A stretch of DNA of 6,689 bases from Acidobacteriota bacterium (GTDB taxonomy: Bacteria > Acidobacteriota > JAAYUB01 > JAMOQF01). Shown here piece after piece: positions 1 through 6,291 of the stretch (within the stretch, counting starts at the first letter, position 1; every line of letters starts with the position of its first letter). The DNA lies in assembly GCA_027040585.1 (NCBI GenBank), contig JALULU010000312.1:1-6689 (forward strand). Direction: 5' to 3'. The notes beneath the pieces were generated by a model. It was not told where the DNA came from and ran no database searches. It saw only the letters and a program-made list of their open reading frames with translations. The position numbers and the translations under genes are program-made.

Positions 1-1
1 T

Positions 2-586
2 GATGAGAAAAATCCCATAATTGCAGATCCTTTGAGATTGTATGATTGCTCTTTAATTTCAGATGGGGCTGCTGCACTTGTGTTAACAAATAGGGAAAAC
101 GCAGAAAAGTTAAAAGATAAGATGGTTGAGATTACTGCTATGGAGTGCGCCACCGATTACCTTCCTCTATCAAAAAGACCAAATTATGAGTTTGCCGCTG
201 GTAAAGTAGCAATTAAAAAGGCTTATGAAAAAGCAAGAATTACCGTTGATGATTTGGATTTTGCTGAGGTACACGATTGCTTTACCATTGCAGAAATTCT
301 TGCTTACGAAGCTCTGGGAATAACAAAGGATGGGGAAGGGTATAAAGCCCTTGAAGAGGGTGTTGTTTATAAAGATGGAAAACTTCCCGTAAACCTTTCA
401 GGTGGGTTAAAGGCAAAAGGCCATCCTGTCGGTGCCACTGGAGTTTCAATGGGGGTTATAGCGACAAGGCAGCTATTGGGTAATGCCATTGGACATCAAT
501 TAGATAACCCTGAAATAGGAATTACCTTCAACATAGGCGGTTCTGCTGCATCCAACTATGTTGGGGTTTATAAAAGGGTTAAATAA
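2..586 (+). CDS. Thiolase family protein, archaeal/SCP2-type acetyl-CoA acetyltransferase (C-terminal part)
   Basis: The 5' end is cut by the window. The reading frame is open from base 2 (DEKNPIIADPLRLYDCS), so the TTG at 32 is internal and not a start. About 194 C-terminal residues of a roughly 390-residue enzyme are visible. Thiolases condense or cleave acyl-CoA and acetyl-CoA in the cytosol. Visible thiolase signatures in order are SDGAAALVL, the EVHDCFTIAE block, the GGLKAKGHPVGATG loop with the catalytic His of GHP, and the NIGGSAASNY C-terminus. Classical thiolases carry a catalytic Cys in a C-terminal CxG motif. Here the position reads NIGGS, as in the SCP2/archaeal subfamily, whose second active-site Cys is thought to come from the HDCF motif. 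Family members often work with a DUF35 acyl-CoA-binding partner and sometimes HMG-CoA synthase; neither is visible here. The substrate cannot be determined. A terminator follows 24 bases after the stop. Confidence 0.9.
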   Translation, partial: DEKNPIIADPLRLYDCSLISDGAAALVLTNRENAEKLKDKMVEITAMECATDYLPLSKRPNYEFAAGKVAIKKAYEKARITVDDLDFAEVHDCFTIAEILAYEALGITKDGEGYKALEEGVVYKDGKLPVNLSGGLKAKGHPVGATGVSMGVIATRQLLGNAIGHQLDNPEIGITFNIGGSAASNYVGVYKRVK

Positions 587-609
587 TTTTTAAAATGTAA
601 AAAATCGTT

Positions 610-634
610 GCGGGGATTTCTCCCCGCTTTTTTT
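610..634 (+). terminator. Rho-independent terminator after the thiolase gene
   Basis: A perfect 7-bp stem, GCGGGGA (610-616) pairing with TCCCCGC (621-627), closes a 4-base TTTC loop and is followed by seven T residues (628-634). It lies 24 bases after the thiolase stop. Read on the minus strand, the same hairpin is followed after five bases by a run of six T (complement of the A-run at 599-604). It could therefore weakly terminate the convergent membrane-protein transcript as well. Confidence 0.9.
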
Positions 635-638
635 GTAA

Positions 639-771
639 TAATTAGCCATTTAATTTTTTAGGGAAAGTTTTTTAAGTATTGATGTTTCACATCGGGGACA
701 GACCTCTACGAATTTTTCGAATTTTCCTATGGTAATTAACCATTTGATTTGTTGAAAGGAAATTTTTAAAG
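639..771. repeat. Imperfect AT-rich direct repeat pair
   Basis: Bases 639-676 and 733-771 align as a direct repeat with an offset of 94. The core TAATTA(G/A)CCATTT(A/G)ATTT matches at 16 of 18 positions, and the remainder matches more loosely with one gap. The second copy is the central part of the inverted-repeat element at 694-793. The first copy may be a decayed remnant of a second element or a tandem duplication. The AT-richness lowers confidence in common origin. Confidence 0.45.
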
Positions 772-793
772 ATTTAATCGAGGTCTGACCCCC
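681..793. repeat. Putative REP/MITE-like element with GGGG(A/T)CAGACCTC inverted ends
   Basis: The left end GGGGACAGACCTC (694-706) and the reverse complement of the right end GAGGTCTGACCCC (780-792) match at 12 of 13 positions. The arms continue as weaker inverted similarity to TTCC at 727 and GGAA at 758, so each arm is about 35 bases around a ~30-base centre. A 5-bp hairpin, GATGT-TTC-ACATC (681-693), directly abuts the left end. End motifs of the GGGGTCAGACCT type are, from memory, common beside IS200/IS605-like Y1 (RAYT) transposases, which also recognise subterminal hairpins. No transposase gene is present, so if mobile this would be a non-autonomous element. The right end is 2-3 bases beyond the stop codon of the minus-strand membrane-protein gene. 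Confidence 0.6.
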
Positions 794-795
794 AT

Positions 796-2388
796 TTATC
801 CCTTTTCATTAATTCTGACTACCTTATATAAATAAAGTGTTTCAAATGTTGTTTTTATCTTAAGTGGTTTTTCCTTTGAAAATTTTAGGTTGTAGGCGTT
901 TAATATCCCCTCATAAAAAAGTGTTAAAACATCTCCCCTAATATTTAAATTTTCCTTTGCTGTTATTAAGTAATATCTGTTTCCCGGTTTTTTTAAAATC
1001 TCTTTTACCTTTTTTTCAAGTAATGACTTTGAGTTTGGAGATAGGAAATTATTTTTAACACATATAAATCGTACTTTTTTTGGAAAAAAGGGGATTACAT
1101 AGGAAGTCGGTTCCCACGTTGTAAGGATTATTGTCTTACTGTCATTTTTTATGCCTGGCACTTTTGCCTCAAGATATTTCTTACCCCAATTGCACCTTCC
1201 AAAATCCATTGGATAAATTGTTATAGTCACAATTAAGAGTATTAAAGTCAGTAAAAGTGTGAAAATTTTCTTATTTTTGATTAAAATTTTTAAAATAAGC
1301 GCAATAAAAATTGGTGAAAGAAGTAAAAGTGCAGTTAAATACCTGTAAACTGAGAAAACTTCCTGCCATAAGATATATGAGAAGGGGAAAAAAAGTAAGA
1401 GAAAGACGTAATTTTTATTTAATTTCCCTTTTAATTTTTTTCTTGAAATTATCATAAAAACAATAAAAACGATGAGTAGTGTATAACATAGTGCAAGTCT
1501 TAAATCTCTAAAGAGTAATTCATTTACCAATCTTTGCTTTTTAGCAAAGTAAAAGGGGTAAAAAAAAGTTTCCATTAGATTTCTTGGAAAAAAATTGCTT
1601 CTTGCAATACTCACATTATCGTAATATGGCGATTTAAAAAATTTGTTAAAATATGGAAAAAATGGATTTTTAAAATTTGTCCAGAGTTTTAACATCCAAT
1701 AACCGTGTATTAGTAAAAATCCTGAGAGAAATGAAAATCCACCGATAAGGAGTTTCTTAAATTTTTCTTTGGTAGAGTTTCCAAAAATTGGTAAAAGTAT
1801 CAGAAAAGGAAGTCCATATATGAAGGTTGTAAGTTTAAAGCCAGACCCCACACCTAAAAGAAATGAAGATAGTAAAATTGTCTTTTGGGATTTATCCTTT
1901 GATTTAACTAAAAGATATAATCCCCAGAGTACAAAAATACTTACAATGTTATCATGATAAGATGTTCCAATTTCAGCTAAATTATTTACACTTAAAAAAC
2001 CTGCAATTGCTATGAGAAATGAAATTATCTTTCTTATTTTATCCCTTTCATCAGGGAAAAGTTCATAGGAGATAAAAAATATTAAATAAAAGTTTAATCC
2101 CTGAATGGCACCGACGGCAAATCCGTAAATTATAGGATTTAGTAAAAACATAAGTATATAAAATGGTAAATCAAGTGATGGATCAAAATATGTTTGAAGT
2201 TGGGCAGGGGCAATGTCATAGTTGAGTCTATTATTTAAAAAACTATATGGATTGTAGATGTGATAATTTTTTAAATCCCAGTTGCAATCTTTTCCAGGAA
2301 ATATTGAAAGCAACCCTGAAAATATTATGGAAAATATAAGTAGTTTCCATTTAAAATTTTTTCTTATCATAGATATATATTTTTTCAA
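796..2388 (-). CDS. Polytopic membrane protein, GT-C glycosyltransferase-like, uncharacterised
   Basis: This 530-residue protein has about ten hydrophobic segments (near residues 13-31, 74-108, 119-137, 148-161, 170-200, 213-233, 289-315, 327-346, 349-370 and 374-392) and a C-terminal soluble part from about 395 to 530. Conserved-looking blocks are NWDLKNYHIYNPY (36-48), PAQLQTYFDP (61-70), GTSYHDN (141-147), GFKLTTFIYGLPF (183-195), NPFFPYFNKFFKSPYY (241-256) and WEPTSYVIPFFP (425-436). An acidic motif in the first extracytoplasmic loop (D34/D38) followed by multiple membrane spans recalls GT-C enzymes, which use polyprenyl-phosphate sugars. I know this sequence type only as hypothetical membrane proteins, so glycosyl transfer is an inference. 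Codon 1 is TTG at 2388; an ATG at 2370 (residue 7) is an alternative, and neither has a Shine-Dalgarno site. The gene stands alone, convergent with the thiolase and divergent from cydA. Confidence 0.75.
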   Translation of the reverse strand: MKKYISMIRKNFKWKLLIFSIIFSGLLSIFPGKDCNWDLKNYHIYNPYSFLNNRLNYDIAPAQLQTYFDPSLDLPFYILMFLLNPIIYGFAVGAIQGLNFYLIFFISYELFPDERDKIRKIISFLIAIAGFLSVNNLAEIGTSYHDNIVSIFVLWGLYLLVKSKDKSQKTILLSSFLLGVGSGFKLTTFIYGLPFLILLPIFGNSTKEKFKKLLIGGFSFLSGFLLIHGYWMLKLWTNFKNPFFPYFNKFFKSPYYDNVSIARSNFFPRNLMETFFYPFYFAKKQRLVNELLFRDLRLALCYTLLIVFIVFMIISRKKLKGKLNKNYVFLLLFFPFSYILWQEVFSVYRYLTALLLLSPIFIALILKILIKNKKIFTLLLTLILLIVTITIYPMDFGRCNWGKKYLEAKVPGIKNDSKTIILTTWEPTSYVIPFFPKKVRFICVKNNFLSPNSKSLLEKKVKEILKKPGNRYYLITAKENLNIRGDVLTLFYEGILNAYNLKFSKEKPLKIKTTFETLYLYKVVRINEKG

Positions 2389-2492
2389 ATTTTTTAAACA
2401 AAAAAAACTATAATTTTTTTGAAAATGATTTATAATATTATTAACTGTGTGATGTTTGATATTAATTTAATTAGATATCGGGAGGTTAAGTT
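2389..2492. promoter_or_regulatory. Divergent intergenic promoter region upstream of cydA
   Basis: This 104-base, very AT-rich spacer must carry promoters for both cydA (+) and the membrane-protein gene (-). Two perfect TATAAT hexamers, at 2409-2414 and 2431-2436, are candidate -10 boxes for cydA, but neither has a convincing TTGACA-like -35 at 16-18 bases. A TTGAT at 2456-2460 followed by ATTA and ATTTA is a poor partial match to the FNR palindrome TTGAT-N4-ATCAA. It is not strong enough to call an oxygen-responsive operator. No minus-strand promoter stands out. GGGAGG at 2480-2485, seven bases before the cydA ATG, is a good ribosome binding site. Confidence 0.4.
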
Positions 2493-3797
2493 ATGTCAGT
2501 AACCCTTTTATCGAGGCTGCAATTTGCAATTGCTACCTATTTTCATTTTCTTTTTGTGCCTCTTACACTTGGGTTAGTATGGTTGTTAGCTATTTATGAG
2601 ACGAAGTACGTGAAAACTGGTGATGAGGATTATAAAAAACTGGCAAAATTCTGGGGAAAAATATTTCTCATTAATTTTGCCATTGGAATTGTTACAGGAA
2701 TTACCCTTGAATTTCAATTTGGTACAAACTGGGCTAAGTATTCAGAATATGTGGGAGATGTTTTTGGATCATTGTTAGCAATTGAAGCCACCGCTGCCTT
2801 TTTCCTCGAATCTACATTTGTAGCAGTCTGGCTTTTTGGCTGGGAGAAACTTTCTAAAAAAGCACACCTTGTTTCAATCTGGCTTGTTGTACTTGCCTCA
2901 AATTTATCTGGGCTCTGGATTTTAATTGCCAATGCATGGATGCAGCATCCTGTTGGTTATGTGATCAAAAATGGTAGAGCTGAAATGAGTAATTTTGCAG
3001 CTGTTGTATTTAACCCAATAGCATGGCTCAAATTTTTGCATACAATTCCAGCTTCAATGACCCTTGCAGGCTTTTTTGTAATGGGCTTTAGTGGTTATCA
3101 CATCCTTAAGAAAAACAATGTAGAACTATTTAAAAAAGCCTTTAGAATTGCTGCTACATTTACATTGATTGCTGCTCTTATTGTTGTGATAGTAGGGCAT
3201 GAGCACGCTGCAGAGGTTTCAAAGGTGCAGCCCACAAAATTGGCTGCAATGGAATCACTCTGGAATACACAAAAAAGTGCTCCAATGTACCTATTTCTAT
3301 GGCCTGATGCAAAAAATGAAAAAAATTCCTTTGAGATTTTGCCAATACCGGGAGCACTTAGTTTTCTTGCCTATCAATCTTTTAGTGCGGAAGTTAAGGG
3401 ATTAAAAGCATTTCCAAAGGAAGATAGGCCCCCTGTCTTACCCACTTTTTTGAGTTTTAGATTAATGGTTGGACTTGGATTTCTCTTTATACTACTGGCA
3501 TTTATTGCATTTTTAAAGAGAGATAAGATAGAGGAATATCCTAAATTTTTAAAGATATTGCTCTATGTAATTCCACTCCCCTATTTAGCAATAGAACTTG
3601 GATGGACTCTGGCGGAAGTTGGTAGACAACCCTGGATAGTTTACGGTCTTATGAAGGTTAAAAATGCTGTTTCGCCTACTATTACCTCTTCTCAAGTTCT
3701 TGTTTCTGTTATTGCTTTTACAGTGGTTTATACTTTACTTGGTATAGCTGCCTTTTATTTAATAATAAAAACGGCCAAAGAGGGTCCGAAAAATTAG
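2493..3797 (+). CDS. cydA: Cytochrome bd quinol oxidase subunit I (short Q-loop type)
   Basis: CydA is the haem-bearing, quinol-oxidising subunit of the cytochrome bd terminal oxidase in the cytoplasmic membrane, which reduces O2 to water. All hallmark residues are present (E. coli equivalents in brackets): H18 (His19, haem b595), E98 and E106 (Glu99/Glu107, proton path), H183 (His186, haem b558), K249 and E254 in the Q-loop motif QPTKLAAME (Lys252/Glu257), R323 and M325 in SFRLMVGLG (Arg391/Met393, haem b558), and E375 with GRQPW at 377-381 (Glu445). At 434 residues it is about 90 shorter than the E. coli protein. The missing length is the C-terminal half of the Q-loop, so it belongs to the short-loop class. 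The ATG start is supported by GGGAGG at seven bases. It is followed directly by cydB, forming an operon ended by the terminator at 4829. Confidence 0.97.
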   Translation: MSVTLLSRLQFAIATYFHFLFVPLTLGLVWLLAIYETKYVKTGDEDYKKLAKFWGKIFLINFAIGIVTGITLEFQFGTNWAKYSEYVGDVFGSLLAIEATAAFFLESTFVAVWLFGWEKLSKKAHLVSIWLVVLASNLSGLWILIANAWMQHPVGYVIKNGRAEMSNFAAVVFNPIAWLKFLHTIPASMTLAGFFVMGFSGYHILKKNNVELFKKAFRIAATFTLIAALIVVIVGHEHAAEVSKVQPTKLAAMESLWNTQKSAPMYLFLWPDAKNEKNSFEILPIPGALSFLAYQSFSAEVKGLKAFPKEDRPPVLPTFLSFRLMVGLGFLFILLAFIAFLKRDKIEEYPKFLKILLYVIPLPYLAIELGWTLAEVGRQPWIVYGLMKVKNAVSPTITSSQVLVSVIAFTVVYTLLGIAAFYLIIKTAKEGPKN

Positions 3798-3801
3798 GAG
3801 G
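3796..3801 (+). promoter_or_regulatory. Ribosome binding site that fixes the cydB start
   Basis: AGGAGG lies within TTAGGAGGTGAT, which matches the full anti-Shine-Dalgarno complement TAAGGAGGTGAT at 11 of 12 bases. It overlaps the cydA TAG stop (3795-3797). The in-frame GTG at 3801 falls inside this site and cannot be the start. The ATG at 3807, five bases downstream, is correctly placed. The overlap implies that ribosomes finishing cydA are well placed to start cydB. Confidence 0.85.
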
Positions 3802-3806
3802 TGATT

Positions 3807-4823
3807 ATGTTCTGGCAAGTAATATGGTTTATTTTATGGGGAGTTTTATGGGCTGTTTATTTTATGTTGGATGGATTTGATTTAGGTCTTGGTACACTTA
3901 TGCCATTCCTATCGAAGGAAGACACTGAAAGAAGGATACTATATAATGCCATGGGTCCATTCTGGGATGGAAATGAAGTTTGGCTGATAACTGCTGGTGG
4001 TGCAACCTTTGCAGCATTTCCCAAAACTTATGCAGTGATGTTTTCATCTCTATATTCACCACTTCTTTTAATCCTCTTTGCCCTCATTTTAAGAGGGGTT
4101 GCCTTTGAGTATAGAAGTAAATTGGAGGGAGATGGATGGAAAAAAATCTGGGATTGTTGCCTATTTATTGGAAGTTTTTTACCGGCTCTTCTCTTTGGTG
4201 TTGCCTTTGCCAATATATTTGAGGGAATACCCTTTGACAAAGCTGGGATGTATCACGGAAATATTTTAAAACTTCTAAATCCCTATGGTTTAGTGGGTGG
4301 AATATTTTTCTTACTTATTTTCATGATGCATGGGAGTTTGTGGCTTAGATTTAAAACTGAGGGAGAACTATCTGAAAAGGCAAAATCCATTGCAAATAAG
4401 TTGTGGGTACTTGTTTTAGTCTTTGCGCTTATCTTTTTGATTTATTCTAAATTTGCCACAAAGCTCTGGGATAACTACTTCAACCATCCATTTCTTTTTA
4501 TACTCCCATTAATTGCTGTTGTCTCTTTGATTTTAGTTAAAGTATATCTTTCTAAAGATGAAAAGTTTAAACCATGGCTTTTTTCAGCACTTACAATTTT
4601 CTTTGCAACATACTGGGGAGTAGCAGGCCTCTTTCCAGATCTCTTTCCATCTTCAATTGATCCATCAGCAAGTTTAACAATCTATAATTCTTCATCCACA
4701 AAGTTAACACTTATAATAATGACAGTAGTTGCCCTAATCTTTGTCCCGGTTGTAATAGGGTATCAGTTCTGGGCATATAAGAAATTCTCACATGTTGTTA
4801 CAAAGGAAGATTTAGAATATTAA
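3807..4823 (+). CDS. cydB: Cytochrome bd quinol oxidase subunit II
   Basis: CydB is the second large membrane subunit of cytochrome bd, structurally related to CydA and needed for assembly and haem insertion. The start is taken at ATG 3807 (MFWQVIWFILWG), giving 338 residues, because the upstream GTG at 3801 lies in the ribosome binding site. Family signatures are DGFDLGLGTLMPFL in the first membrane segment and GPFWDGNEVWLITAGGATFAAFP, the most conserved CydB block. About eight hydrophobic segments follow, and the length is slightly below the ~379 residues of E. coli CydB. The gene starts nine bases after the cydA stop and ends five bases before a strong terminator. No cydX-like small subunit gene or cydCD assembly transporter lies in the operon. 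Confidence 0.96.
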   Translation: MFWQVIWFILWGVLWAVYFMLDGFDLGLGTLMPFLSKEDTERRILYNAMGPFWDGNEVWLITAGGATFAAFPKTYAVMFSSLYSPLLLILFALILRGVAFEYRSKLEGDGWKKIWDCCLFIGSFLPALLFGVAFANIFEGIPFDKAGMYHGNILKLLNPYGLVGGIFFLLIFMMHGSLWLRFKTEGELSEKAKSIANKLWVLVLVFALIFLIYSKFATKLWDNYFNHPFLFILPLIAVVSLILVKVYLSKDEKFKPWLFSALTIFFATYWGVAGLFPDLFPSSIDPSASLTIYNSSSTKLTLIIMTVVALIFVPVVIGYQFWAYKKFSHVVTKEDLEY

Positions 4824-4828
4824 ATTTT

Positions 4829-4855
4829 AAGCCCCCAGACTTGGGGGCTTTTTTT
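4829..4855 (+). terminator. Rho-independent terminator after cydAB
   Basis: AAGCCCCCA (4829-4837) pairs with TGGGGGCTT (4842-4850) around a 4-base loop. The run of T from 4849 to 4855 completes the signal. The hairpin begins five bases after the cydB stop and closes the cydAB operon. Confidence 0.93.
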
Positions 4856-4865
4856 GTTGGTGAAA

Positions 4866-4915
4866 TAGGAATTGTAGGAATATTTTTGCTTAAGTCCTTT
4901 TGAAATTCTATTCCT
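4866..4915. repeat. Short TAGGAAT repeats flanking the methyltransferase promoter
   Basis: TAGGAAT occurs twice as a direct repeat (4866-4872 and 4875-4881, nine-base period). The inverted form ATTCCT lies at 4910-4915, inside the -35/-10 spacer of the predicted promoter. The arrangement resembles an operator, but the units are only 6-7 bases and could be chance in AT-rich DNA. Confidence 0.3.
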
Positions 4916-4928
4916 TTTGTTTTATACT
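4900..4928 (+). promoter_or_regulatory. Predicted sigma70-type promoter for the restriction-modification operon
   Basis: TTGAAA (4900-4905) and TATACT (4923-4928) are separated by exactly 17 bases. They sit 63 bases upstream of the preferred methyltransferase ATG and downstream of the cydAB terminator. Transcription would begin near 4935. Its position and near-consensus hexamers make it the likely promoter for both the methyltransferase and the endonuclease. Confidence 0.6.
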
Positions 4929-4990
4929 AAAAGTTAATAACGTAATAGTTTTTCTTTATTCTCAAAGTAATTTTTTGATTGATTGGAAAT

Positions 4991-6277
4991 ATGGGAAGTA
5001 AATCTAAAATTATAATTGGCGATAGTCGTAAGATGATAGAACTTGAGGAGAATTCTGTCCAGCTTGTGGTTACGTCCCCACCATATTGGTCTATAAAGAA
5101 TTATAACGTTTTAAACCAGATTGGTTATGGGCAAAGCCTTCATGAGTACCTTAAAGATTTATATAGGGTGTGGAAGGAGTCCTATAGGGTTTTAGAACCT
5201 GGAAGAAGATTAGTTATAAACATTGGAGATCAATTTGCAAGAACCATTATTTATGGAAAATATAAAATTATTCCAATTCATTCTGAGATAATTGCCCAGT
5301 GTGAAGATATTGGATTTGATTATATGGGTTCTATAATCTGGCAGAAAAGAACCACAATGAATACCACAGGCGGTGCAAATGTTATGGGATCATATCCATA
5401 TCCTCCAAATGGAATGGTTGAAATAGACTATGAACACATTATTATTTTTAAAAAACCTGGAAAAAGTAAAAAGATTCCTAAAGAGATTAAAGAAAAGTCT
5501 AAACTCACAAAGGAAGAATGGAAAGAGTATTTTTATGGACATTGGTATTTTGGCGGAGCAAGACAAATTAACCATCAGGCAATGTTTCCAGATGAATTGC
5601 CAAGAAGATTAATAAAGATGTTTACCTTTGTTGGTGAAACAGTTCTGGACCCATTTTTGGGAAGTGGGACTACGTTGAAAGTAGCGCTTGAATTAAATAG
5701 AAATGGTGTGGGTTATGAAATAAATGAAAAGTTTTTAGAAATTATAGAGAAAAAGGTCAAAATCAATGACAAAGATCTTTTTGGTAATAAAATTGAGATA
5801 ATTAAAAGAGAGGAAAATATTGTCCCAGAAAAAATAGATTACATACCTAAAATAAAAGATGCTAAACCTGTTATTGAACCTGATAAACTGAAATTTGGCA
5901 AAGATAAATTTTATAAGGTAATTAATGTACTGGATAATGGTAAATTGAAATTGGATACAGGTTTGGTGGTTGGGTTAAGGGGGATTATAATTACATACCA
6001 TAAAAAAACAATTTCCTATTTAAAGCAATATGTACTTAACAAAAAAGTATATCTTAAGTTTGATAAAGGATATTTTCCAGAGGGGGATTCCTTGGAAGCA
6101 TATGTATATCTTAAAAACAAGATATTTGTTAATGCTTATTTGATTAAATCTGGATTGGCAGAAGTAAATAAAAGTTTAGATTTTGATTTAAAGGAGCGAT
6201 TTTTTAAATTTGAAGCTAACTTTCAAAATTTTGTAAAAGTGGGAAAGCAGAGTATCGAAGAAAGCAAAAATGATTGA
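4991..6277 (+). CDS. DNA methyltransferase (beta class, likely N4-cytosine, CTAG) with C-terminal SNase-like domain
   Basis: This enzyme would transfer methyl from S-adenosylmethionine to DNA and protect sites from the endonuclease encoded next. Numbering from ATG 4991 (428 residues), catalytic motif IV is TSPPYW (28-33) and the AdoMet motif I is DPFLGSGTT (220-228). The order IV then I places it in the beta class, and an SPPY core favours N4-cytosine. The block between them, with NTTGGANVMGSYPYPPNG and DYEHIIIFKK, resembles what I recall of CTAG methyltransferases. Residues ~306-410 form a separate domain resembling staphylococcal nuclease: VINVLDNGKLKLDTG, then VGLRGI (327-332), EAYVYL (369-374) and VNAYLIKSGLAEV (380-392). 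The nuclease Arg/Asp/Glu/Arg residues are not conserved. An in-frame TTG at 4979 would add four residues; ATG 4991 is preferred because a weak TTGGA lies just upstream. The endonuclease gene follows after 14 bases. Confidence 0.88.
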   Translation: MGSKSKIIIGDSRKMIELEENSVQLVVTSPPYWSIKNYNVLNQIGYGQSLHEYLKDLYRVWKESYRVLEPGRRLVINIGDQFARTIIYGKYKIIPIHSEIIAQCEDIGFDYMGSIIWQKRTTMNTTGGANVMGSYPYPPNGMVEIDYEHIIIFKKPGKSKKIPKEIKEKSKLTKEEWKEYFYGHWYFGGARQINHQAMFPDELPRRLIKMFTFVGETVLDPFLGSGTTLKVALELNRNGVGYEINEKFLEIIEKKVKINDKDLFGNKIEIIKREENIVPEKIDYIPKIKDAKPVIEPDKLKFGKDKFYKVINVLDNGKLKLDTGLVVGLRGIIITYHKKTISYLKQYVLNKKVYLKFDKGYFPEGDSLEAYVYLKNKIFVNAYLIKSGLAEVNKSLDFDLKERFFKFEANFQNFVKVGKQSIEESKND

Positions 6278-6291
6278 AAAAGGTGTTACTT

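Noticed and set aside
32..34. TTG at 32 as the thiolase start
   Set aside because: The frame continues open upstream to the window edge with thiolase-like sequence, and a complete enzyme would need about 200 more residues.
1842..1853. A CCAGACCCC string inside the membrane-protein gene, similar to the element termini
   Set aside because: It lacks the GACCTC core and any inverted partner or hairpin, so it is probably coincidental.
1769..1957. A plus-strand open frame of 62 codons opposite the membrane-protein gene, and other short frames over cydA, cydB and the methyltransferase
   Set aside because: They overlap genes with strong family signatures, have no ribosome binding sites and show no recognisable domains.
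2446..2465. CRP- or FNR-like operator upstream of cydA
   Set aside because: TGTGA at 2448 has no TCACA partner, and the TTGAT at 2456 has only a poorly matching second half. Neither meets the consensus.
3801..3806. GTG at 3801 as the cydB start codon
   Set aside because: It lies within the AGGAGGTGAT ribosome binding site; the ATG at 3807 is correctly spaced from that site.
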